Shown here piece after piece: positions 1-6,600 of a DNA stretch of 7,360 bases. Below the pieces are notes generated by a model that saw nothing but the letters and a program-made list of their open reading frames with translations, ran no database searches and was not told the origin of the DNA. The position numbers and the translations under genes are program-made. The stretch is taken from contig JAGOUP010000030.1 in the NCBI GenBank assembly GCA_018061205.1, positions 1 through 7,360 on the forward strand. Reading direction: 5' to 3'. The stretch comes from Candidatus Levyibacteriota bacterium. Its GTDB lineage: Bacteria; Patescibacteriota; Microgenomatia; Levybacterales; UBA12049. Positions within the stretch are counted from its first letter, which is position 1, and the number at the start of each line of letters is the position of its first letter.

Positions 1-372
1 CTCCAATATACCCCAGTACATGGGAAAATCCTCGTGTCTATCATCCCAACACCATCTGCCATCGTCGTGGCAGTGTCCGATAGCGGTGTTGGGATACCCG
101 AAGAAAAACAAGAACACCTCTTCTCCAAGTTCTATCAAGTAAAACATGACAAAAAAGATTTGAACTACATCACAGCAGGCACAGGATTGGGACTCTATAT
201 CGTCAAAGGCATCGTCGAAGCCCATGGCGGCAGCGTGACCGTGAGATCCACTCCCGGACAAGGAGCCACATTTTCTTTCAATATTCCTTTGGCTGAAACC
301 ACGAAACAAACAGTCAATACACAACCCACCACCCCACCCCCATCCCAGATTTTTAATACAACGGTGAATTAG
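1..372 (+). CDS. Sensor histidine kinase, C-terminal ATPase domain (5' partial)
   Basis: The reading frame is open from the first base, so this is the end of a longer gene; the GTG at 34 is only an internal Val codon. The visible part is the C-terminal half of a GHKL/HATPase_c domain. The end of the N box is seen as LQYTPVHGKILVSI, followed by the G1 box DSGVGIP, the F box LFSKFYQV and the G2 box GTGLGLYIVKGIVEAHGG, then the closing strands RSTPGQGATFSFNIPL. These bind ATP for autophosphorylation of a histidine that lies upstream of the window. After the fold comes a Thr/Pro-rich tail of about 27 residues with no recognisable domain. Sensor domain, membrane segments and cognate regulator are not visible, so the signal is unknown. 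The gene converges on the metallo-hydrolase gene, with 71 bases between the two stop codons. Family assignment is firm; subfamily is not. Confidence 0.94.
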   Translation, partial: LQYTPVHGKILVSIIPTPSAIVVAVSDSGVGIPEEKQEHLFSKFYQVKHDKKDLNYITAGTGLGLYIVKGIVEAHGGSVTVRSTPGQGATFSFNIPLAETTKQTVNTQPTTPPPSQIFNTTVN

Positions 373-390
373 AAATACTAGAAAGTTTTC

Positions 391-403
391 AAGGGCTGCC
401 CTT
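391..403. terminator. Weak hairpin between convergent genes
   Basis: AAGGGCTGCCCTT can fold into a five-base-pair stem with a three-base loop in the gap between the two convergent stop codons. On the plus strand it is followed by ACATTTTG, on the minus strand by GAAAAC, so there is no proper U-tract on either side. It could serve as a weak bidirectional terminator, but the stem is short and the call is tentative. Confidence 0.2.
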
Positions 404-443
404 ACATTTTGTGATCAACTATCATAGTCGCACATTGAACAAA

Positions 444-1310
444 TTAGTGATACAACCAGAAGGTTTTGCCATTACTCACTATGTCAACATTCCCATCTTC
501 ATCAGTTCTCAGGTATTTGATACCAGCATTTTGTAAGAGGGTCAGGATAGCTGGAGCTGGATGACCGTAGTTGTTTTTCCCAACAGATATCACTGCAAGT
601 TTGGGATCAATCTGCTCAACCAACTCTTTATCCAATCCAAACCTGGATCCATGATGTGGCACTTGCAAAACGTCTATTTTTTGCAAGGACTGTCCTTGTA
701 ATGCATCGTTTAATCCTGCAACTTGACTATCGCCATCAAGCAAGAGATCGAAGTCTCCATAGGAAATCATACTGATAATCGAACCAAATTCCGCACTCTC
801 TCCTACCATGCCTCCTGGGCTGGTACGTTTGAGATAGTCTTCTGTTGGACCCAAAACATGAAGTACTACTCCATCTCCTATGTGAATAGTGTCCCCAGCC
901 AGAAGAATTTTCAATTTCCAATTTTCAATTTTCACTTTACGAAGAAGTTCTTTGTATCCAGTTGTGTCGTTGGCTAAGGGTTCTGTGGCGAAGTGATCTA
1001 TGGTGTAGTGATCCAAGACTTCTATGAGACCATTCAAATGGTCTGCGTGCGGATGAGAGAGGATCATCAACTCAATCTTCCGATCCCAGAATGGCATATG
1101 ATCTGATAAGCAGGATAACACGCTCTCATCAGGTCCACCATCAACTATGATTTGCTTCCCACTAGGCGTAGTTATGAGTATCGCATCACCCTGCCCAACA
1201 TCACAGAAAATAATATGCAACTTTTGATCTGAAAAAACTGCAAATTGCCATACTAACAGGCATAGAAATAACAAAATGATACTGAGGCTAAAGAAAATAT
1301 ATTTACGCAT
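444..1310 (-). CDS. Membrane-anchored ComEC-type metallo-beta-lactamase-fold hydrolase
   Basis: This 288-residue protein matches the metallo-hydrolase domain that is the C-terminal third of ComEC/Rec2 in many bacteria, here as a separate gene. Residues 3-25 form one hydrophobic segment (FFSLSIILLFLCLLVWQF) that should anchor the domain outside the membrane. Family motifs follow: FCDVGQGDA (35-43), VDGGP (56-60), the metal-binding SHPHADH (85-91), LLLDGDS (189-195), VPHHGS (217-222) and YGHPAP (248-253). The metal ligands all appear present, so it is probably active; the family is linked to DNA degradation or phosphodiester cleavage, but the substrate here is inferred. Start choice: the frame extends to an ATG at 1373, but that extra 21-residue part is encoded by an AT-rich repeat, while the ATG at 1310 begins a natural MRKY-plus-membrane-anchor N-terminus. 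No Shine-Dalgarno precedes either ATG. Residues 126-135 are repeat-derived. It follows comEC in the same direction. Confidence 0.92.
   Translation of the reverse strand: MRKYIFFSLSIILLFLCLLVWQFAVFSDQKLHIIFCDVGQGDAILITTPSGKQIIVDGGPDESVLSCLSDHMPFWDRKIELMILSHPHADHLNGLIEVLDHYTIDHFATEPLANDTTGYKELLRKVKIENWKLKILLAGDTIHIGDGVVLHVLGPTEDYLKRTSPGGMVGESAEFGSIISMISYGDFDLLLDGDSQVAGLNDALQGQSLQKIDVLQVPHHGSRFGLDKELVEQIDPKLAVISVGKNNYGHPAPAILTLLQNAGIKYLRTDEDGNVDIVSNGKTFWLYH
906..934 (-). repeat. AT-rich repeat unit inside the metallo-hydrolase gene
   Basis: Read on the minus strand, this 29-base stretch differs by one base from positions 2762-2790 on the plus strand, and also closely matches 1378-1406. It is the same TGAAAATTG-type unit found in the two intergenic repeats, here inside a gene and in the opposite orientation. 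It encodes roughly residues 126-135 (KIENWKLKI), just before the conserved LLAGD strand, without breaking the frame. Confidence 0.75.
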
Positions 1311-1315
1311 ACGAT

Positions 1316-1406
1316 AATTTTCAATTTTCAAGTAACAATTTTCATTCAATTGGGCAATGATCCAATGAATCATTGATTGAAAATTGAAAATTGGTAAATG
1401 AAAATT
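1316..1406. repeat. AT-rich palindromic repeat between comEC and the metallo-hydrolase gene
   Basis: This 91-base element is built from AATTTTCA units on the left and TGAAAATT units on the right, so it is an imperfect inverted repeat able to fold back on itself. Its right arm (1378-1406) matches the right arm of the repeat at 2699-2790 in 28 of 29 bases, including the identical core TGAAAATTGAAAATTGGTAA. The right edge supplies the TAA of comEC, and the left edge ends five bases short of the preferred ATG of the next gene. It fills nearly the whole intergenic space. Confidence 0.85.
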
Positions 1407-2694
1407 ACTCTTTCCTAGATTTCAGCACTACTGATAGCAACAACAAATAGTACCCCGCTACGATTGGCAAGGAGAGGCTTTTGGCAGTGAAGACGAGTGG
1501 TAGGCTACCAAAGAACCAGACAATGCTTTCGAAATAAAACAGCAACGGCAATGCGAGATACAATACCCATTGACCCAAGCCTGGGATGAGTAAGCCAACA
1601 ATGGTACCAATACCCCCGATGATCATGAGGATGGGAATCGTCCATAGTAACAGGAAGTTGACGATAATTGAGACTGGTGAGTAGCTCCCAAACGTGCCCA
1701 AGAGTATTGGCAGAGTTGCTAATTGAGCGACAAAAGTGGTTAAAAAGTCTGTCCTAGCAAGCATATCAATCACCCACCCCTTTCTCTTCAGTATGGTCTG
1801 CATCAATGGATTGAAAACAATAAGTCCCCATGTAGCCATAAATGAGAGCTGAAATCCCGTATCAAAGAGTAAAAACGGCTGGTAAAACAACATAGAAAAC
1901 CCTGCCAACAACAATCCGTAGAGTGCGAGAGTCTGTCTCCCCAAAATCTGTGCAGAAAATACGAGTATCCCCATGATCGATGCACGCACGATCGAAGCTG
2001 AAAACCCCGCAAGACCAGCATAGAAAATGATACCGCCAATCGTCACAACCAATGCATACTGTCGCCTGAGTATCCGACCAAAAAGACTGGCCAAAAACCC
2101 ACCTATAATCGTTACATTCATGCCTGATGCAGCAATCACATGCAAAACACCTGCTGTTTGGAGTACCTCATCAAAAGCTTTGGGCATCCCTTCATCGATA
2201 CCAAAAACTATGCCTAAAAGGAGATTTCCTGCAGGCTGAGGCAAGGATGTATCAAAGAGCCAGATGATATGGGAACGGATAGGAGTAATAAAATGTAAGA
2301 GAGGATTGTTATTTGCAACAACTTCTATCTTTGGGTAGGACATCGTATAGATAGACTTACCATTGCTCGATTGCTCTACCTGCCTCGCCGGCAGGCGGGT
2401 TGTTCCATTGCTTTTAGAAGAAAGAGATTTGATCTTAAGAGTTCCTTGAATTTTCAAAGTTTGGCCATACGAATATCTCGGATACGAGGGAGCTGAGATA
2501 AAGACTCGTTCGCCTTTTGAGAGTCTGGCAGTGATCCTTTGGTATTTGCCAGATGACTTTGGCTCAGATAGAAGTGTTGTTTGAAGCGTAAGTGGCTGGC
2601 CATCGGTATAGGTTGGCTGGTCTTTGAAGAAGAAAAAGAACCTAATACTCAATGTAACTAGTAAAAAGCTAATGACAAGGAATAAACGATACAT
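1405..2694 (-). CDS. comEC: ComEC/Rec2 DNA-uptake channel, lacking the hydrolase domain
   Basis: This 429-residue membrane protein is the channel that carries single-stranded DNA across the cytoplasmic membrane during natural transformation. Residues 3-23 are a membrane segment. Residues about 30-128 form a soluble beta-rich part resembling the OB-like DUF4131 region. The Competence channel domain occupies about 150-420, with the motifs LLLGIVFGID (158-167), GVLHVIAASGMNV (182-194), FSASIVRASIMG (231-242) and DTGFQLSFMATWGLI (278-292), and many hydrophobic helices. Full ComEC proteins are usually about 700-800 residues; this one ends at KSRKE without the metallo-beta-lactamase domain, which is the next gene downstream. 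Residues 99-106 come from a GC-rich repeat inserted in frame. The ATG at 2694 directly starts the first membrane segment; no ribosome binding site is visible. Repeats flank the gene on both sides. The family call is secure; activity in transformation is inferred. Confidence 0.95.
   Translation of the reverse strand: MYRLFLVISFLLVTLSIRFFFFFKDQPTYTDGQPLTLQTTLLSEPKSSGKYQRITARLSKGERVFISAPSYPRYSYGQTLKIQGTLKIKSLSSKSNGTTRLPARQVEQSSNGKSIYTMSYPKIEVVANNNPLLHFITPIRSHIIWLFDTSLPQPAGNLLLGIVFGIDEGMPKAFDEVLQTAGVLHVIAASGMNVTIIGGFLASLFGRILRRQYALVVTIGGIIFYAGLAGFSASIVRASIMGILVFSAQILGRQTLALYGLLLAGFSMLFYQPFLLFDTGFQLSFMATWGLIVFNPLMQTILKRKGWVIDMLARTDFLTTFVAQLATLPILLGTFGSYSPVSIIVNFLLLWTIPILMIIGGIGTIVGLLIPGLGQWVLYLALPLLFYFESIVWFFGSLPLVFTAKSLSLPIVAGYYLLLLSVVLKSRKE
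2378..2400. repeat. GC-rich palindromic repeat inside comEC
   Basis: This 23-base stretch contains CCTGCC and GGCAGG as a six-base-pair stem around a TCGCC loop. It is much richer in GC than the surrounding gene. On the coding strand it is read as T-R-L-P-A-R-Q-V, residues 99-106 of ComEC, in the linker after the OB-like region. The peptide pattern LPARQ is, to my knowledge, a common product of this repeat in Patescibacteria genes. Only one copy is in the window, so repeat status rests on palindromy, composition and that recollection. Confidence 0.6.
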
Positions 2695-2698
2695 ATAT

Positions 2699-2790
2699 AA
2701 TTACCAATGATCATTTACCAATTTTCAATCAATGACTCATTGTGTCATTTGAACAATTGAATGAAAATTGAAAATTGGTAATTGAAAATT
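2699..2790. repeat. AT-rich palindromic repeat between comEA and comEC
   Basis: This 92-base element belongs to the same family as 1316-1406. Its right arm, 2762-2790, is 28 of 29 identical to the arm at 1378-1406 and carries the same 20-base core. The left part contains TTTACCAATTTTCAATCAATGA, seen in inverted form in the other copy, so the whole can fold into an imperfect hairpin. The right edge contributes the TAA stop of comEA and the left edge lies four bases upstream of the comEC ATG. Confidence 0.85.
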
Positions 2791-3460
2791 ATAGTGATAC
2801 TAGCTCCTTTATCTTCTCATACACACTCTTCCCCACAGCCTTTTTGCTCAGGAGTTCATCGATACTGCCATATGGTCTGTTGTCTATAATTTTGCCGGCG
2901 GTTACCGGGCCGATTCCGGGCAATGCTTCGAGTTCACTACTGCTCGCACTGTTAATACTCACCATGCCATTGGTCGAAACCCCCGCTACTCCCATCGTCG
3001 TCCCCCCACCTGCCGCAGCCGAGTTTGACTCGGTGACACTTTGCATCTCCTCGCCAATGCGAGGAATATAAATCTTCATTCCATCCGTTACTTTGGCAGC
3101 CAAGTTCAGTGAGTGCTGCGTCCAGTCTAAATCCGCATCTGATGAAAACCCGCCGGCTGCATGCAGCGCATCTTCAACCCTCGCGTTATCGGATAGCCTA
3201 TAGACACCAGGTGCCAAGACACCGCCCGACACATCAACAACAATATTTCCATTTTCAGTGTCTTTTTTGGTCTGATTTTTCACGTGACCCTCACTAGTCT
3301 CAAAGGTAATATCACTGGCAGGTGCTTTAGGCAACAAAGATGTGATCAGACCATATACAATGAGTATCAAACCAATGCAAGCTATAGAGACAGCGAGGAT
3401 ATGGGGCCGGAGGCTCGTGAGTAAGCGTGTGAAAACTGATTGAGAGTTTTCGCTGTCCAT
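2789..3460 (-). CDS. comEA: ComEA-type competence DNA-binding protein
   Basis: This 223-residue protein has the classic ComEA plan. Residues 1-19 are a short cytoplasmic part, residues 20-42 (HILAVSIACIGLILIVYGL) a membrane anchor, residues about 72-133 an SLBB domain (IVVDVSGGVLAPGVYRL), residues 134-165 a Ser/Gly/Ala-rich linker, and residues 168-222 a double helix-hairpin-helix DNA-binding domain containing LEALPGIGPVTAGKIIDNR. It should sit on the outer face of the cytoplasmic membrane, capture double-stranded DNA and deliver it to ComEC, which is the next gene. The ATG at 3460 is the only sensible start, since a nearby upstream ATG is followed directly by TAA. No Shine-Dalgarno is seen. 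The stop codon is formed by the edge of the AT-rich repeat, but the C-terminus KIKELVSL looks complete. The separation from leuS is 143 bases, mostly occupied by a double hairpin. Confidence 0.94.
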   Translation of the reverse strand: MDSENSQSVFTRLLTSLRPHILAVSIACIGLILIVYGLITSLLPKAPASDITFETSEGHVKNQTKKDTENGNIVVDVSGGVLAPGVYRLSDNARVEDALHAAGGFSSDADLDWTQHSLNLAAKVTDGMKIYIPRIGEEMQSVTESNSAAAGGGTTMGVAGVSTNGMVSINSASSSELEALPGIGPVTAGKIIDNRPYGSIDELLSKKAVGKSVYEKIKELVSL

Positions 3461-3537
3461 TGCATTACATGATTTGGCAATAAAATCTACTGAGCGCTAT
3501 TTAGTGATTTTTGATATAGTAGTTACCCTTATTTGGT

Positions 3538-3600
3538 TGTCATGCTGAATTTATTTCAGCATCCCTACTGTAGAGATCCTGAAACAAGTTCAGGATGACA
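3538..3600. repeat. Composite double-hairpin repeat with TGTCAT/ATGACA ends
   Basis: The element begins with TGTCAT and ends with its complement ATGACA. Inside are two hairpins. ATGCTGAA (3542-3549) pairs with TTCAGCAT (3555-3562), and ATCCTGAA (3576-3583) pairs with TTCAGGAT (3589-3596), each an eight-base-pair stem with a five-base loop. The ends match those of the elements inside leuS at 4959-5014 and 5358-5413, so all three belong to one family. It lies three bases past the leuS stop and could attenuate read-through into comEA. Confidence 0.8.
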
Positions 3601-3627
3601 TCCTTAACTTACTACGAAGTTAAGGAT
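3600..3627. repeat. Eleven-base-pair inverted repeat over the leuS stop codon
   Basis: ATCCTTAACTT (3600-3610) is the exact complement of AAGTTAAGGAT (3617-3627), with a six-base loop. The stem covers the last codons of leuS (ILNFVVS) and its TAA. On the minus strand no U-tract follows; on the plus strand TTTT overlaps and follows the end of the stem. The encoded C-terminus resembles the normal ending of leucyl-tRNA synthetases (GKLVNIVV type), so it is gene sequence that also folds. It may slow degradation or stop transcription. Confidence 0.5.
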
Positions 3628-6600
3628 TTTACCCACTATATAAATCACTTTTCGGATTGTTGCACCTTCTAAATGCTTTGTCACTTTGTCCGACTGCTTT
3701 GCTAACTGCTCTACCTTGCTCTGATCTTTTAATACTCCACTGTCTACTGTCAAATTTTCTCGAACCTTCCCATTGACTTGGACAACGATGGTGACAGTGT
3801 CTTCGATGAGATATTTTTCATTCACTTCTGGGAAAGGTTGTTGGTGGATGGAGTCAAACGCTGAACCTGTGGCAAAGCTCTGCCACAACTCCTCTGTCAT
3901 ATGTGGAGCAAAGGGTGCTAGTATCAGTAACAATGTCTTGTACTCTTCACTACTCACTGTTTCCTTGGCACTCAAGTAGTTGAGCCATTCCATGATTGCG
4001 GCAACTGCGGTATTCAGCTTGATCGCATCAATGTCATGACGAACCTTTTTAATAGTCTTGTGCATTTCAAATAATGATTCACGCTGATTTGAAGACTGAT
4101 TTTCACTGATCTGTGTTAATCTATCTTTTGATCCGTGCAAATCTACAAGCTTTGCTTGCAAATCCCACACTCTCTTCAAAAACCGATACATCCCACTCAT
4201 CGCGCTCGTTGACCATGGGCCGGTGGCTTCGTAGGGCATCATGAAGGAAAGATAAATGCGCACAGCATCAGTACCAAATTCTTTGACAACATCATCGGGG
4301 TTGATCACATTGCCTTTGGATTTGCTCATCTTGTTGCCATCAGTGCCTAACACAATCCCATGCTGGATACGCTTTTTGGCAAACTCGTCAAAATCGATGA
4401 GGCCTATGTCTTTGAAGAATTTGGTGAAGAATCGTGCGTAGAGGGTGTGCCCAAGGATATGCTCTGAGCCACCAAAGTAGATATCCAGTGGCATCAGTGC
4501 TTCGACAAGCTCAGGATTAAAAGGAGCTTTGGTATATTTTGGATCAGTGTAGCGGTAGTAATACCATGAAGAATCAAAAAACGTATCGAGTGTTTCCGGG
4601 TCACGCTCTGCTTTCCCACCACATTTTGGACACGCAACATGGAGCCACTCCTCATTTGAAGCCAATGGCGGTTTGCCTTTGGGCATGTAGTCAACATCAT
4701 ATGGGATCTCAACGGGCAAATCTTTTTCCGGTACAGGCACCGTTCCGCATGTCGGACAGTTGATAATAGGCACTGGTGTTCCCCAATAACGCTGTCTACT
4801 CACAGACCAGTCATGCAGATGGTACTGCGTTTTGGCTTTACCCAAGCCTTTTGCTTCAAGCCACTCAATAACCTTCAGCATCTCTTTTGGCATTTCCCAT
4901 CCATCCCACTCACCGGAGTTGATAAGTTTACCTGGGCCAATATAGGGTTGCTCTTCCTTGTCATTCTGAGGCGCAGCCGAAGAATCTAGTTCCTTCGCTT
5001 CACTCAGGATGACAGGTTGAATTTCTAAACCAAACTTCTTGGCAAATTCAAAGTCTCTCTCATCGTGGGCAGGAACAGCCATGATGGCACCTGTACCATA
5101 GCCAGATAGTACGTAATCAGCCACCCATATAGGAATTTCTTTCTTTGTTACTGGGTTGATTGCATAAAGACCTGAAAAGACACCAGTTTTTTCTTTGTTC
5201 TCCTTGCGTTCCAACTCAGTCTTCTTTTTGGCTTCAATGATATATTTTTTTACTTTCTCATCGGTAACAGATTTTAGGATCTCATGTTCAGGAGAAACAA
5301 CCATAAATGTGGCACCGTAAAGCGTGTCTGGCCTCGTAGTAAAGACTTCAATGCTCTTGTCATTCTGGAGCGAAGTCGAAGAATCTAGATCCTTCGCGTT
5401 GCTCAGGATGACAAAACGTACGAGCGCTCCCTCTGATCGACCGATCCAATTGTTTTGCCCTTCACGCACGGATTGTGGCCAGTCAACACCATTTGGCAAC
5501 GTACTATTGCTATCGCTAAAGTGGGTTAAAAGGCTTGTGAAATCAAGCATTCCTGCTGATTCATTCAAATGACCTTTGCCTTTCACCTCAATAAATTTTG
5601 CTTCAGGCAGGGCTTTCTTGTAGAAATCTACTGAGACTGCTGGGATGTATGGATCATCATCTGCAAAATAGAACACAATTTCATCTACAAGAGACTCTAT
5701 TTTCCCAAAATCTGGCTTCGTTTTCGTAAATGAACGTACTGCATCCCAATCCAAATCACTGTAGTCTTTTTTCAAAGTATCCCAATCCATACCTGGATTG
5801 ACCGGCGCTACCAAAACTAATTTCTCAATTTTTCGACCCAGTGTCTCAACCAATTCCAAAGCTGCTGGAGTACCAAGACTATGAGAAACCAACGTCAATT
5901 CTCCACTCACATTCTTGGCTAACTTTGTGAGTGCTTCGTTCCACTCTTTTGGATTCGGGTGATCTGGGTTGGGAAGTTCCTGAGCAATAACGGTATAGCC
6001 CTTCTTTTCAAGTTCTTTTTTCAACCATGGGAACCAATTTTCTTGACCATTCCCTGATACTCCATGGACAAACATGACTGTTTTACGAGCCTGTTTTCCT
6101 GTTTCTGGCCACAAAAGTCTATCTGCATAGTCTGTGATTTTGAGAAACCACTGCTCCACTGGCTTTTGGACTACCACAGTACCACATCGCCAACATTTGC
6201 CATTTTCTACATGTTCATTTGCTAACACTGTCTGGTCTGTTGGGCACCAGTTCGAGAGTGTTTTGGAGCGATATGCGATGCCTTTTTCATACATTTTCAA
6301 AAATATCCATTGGTTCCAGGTGTAATATTCAGGCAAACAGGTGATCGTCGTCTCAGTTCCTGCGCCATTTGCATCGCCTTCTCCCCAATCAATCATGGTA
6401 CCCATGGTTTTGAACTGCTTTGTCATGCTCGCGATATTGCTCATCGTCCATTCTTGGGGATGGATACCACGCTTGATCGCTGCATTTTCAGCAGGGAGAC
6501 CAAATGCATCATAGCCCATGCGAAAAAAGACGTTTTCCCCCATCATTTTCTTGAACCGAGCCAACACATCAGGCGTCACAAACGTAAACCAATGCCCTAT

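Noticed and set aside
34..372. GTG at 34 as the start of a 112-residue kinase-like protein
   Set aside because: The frame is open to position 1 and the upstream residues match the end of the N box, so it is an internal codon of a longer gene.
1316..2790. CRISPR array or insertion sequence in the AT-rich repeats
   Set aside because: Copies are palindromic, lie a whole gene apart rather than with regular short spacers, and no transposase or cas gene is present.
2775..3297. Plus-strand frames opposite comEA
   Set aside because: They are antisense shadows; comEA has clear anchor, SLBB and helix-hairpin-helix motifs on the minus strand.
5324..5572. Plus-strand frame containing SRSFALLRMT
   Set aside because: It is a shadow of leuS; the peptide arises from the reverse reading of the repeat at 5358-5413.
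5515..6084. Separate hydrolase gene with leuS broken into two pseudogene halves
   Set aside because: There is no stop or frameshift at either junction, and both LeuRS halves keep all catalytic motifs, so one continuous fused protein is the simpler reading.
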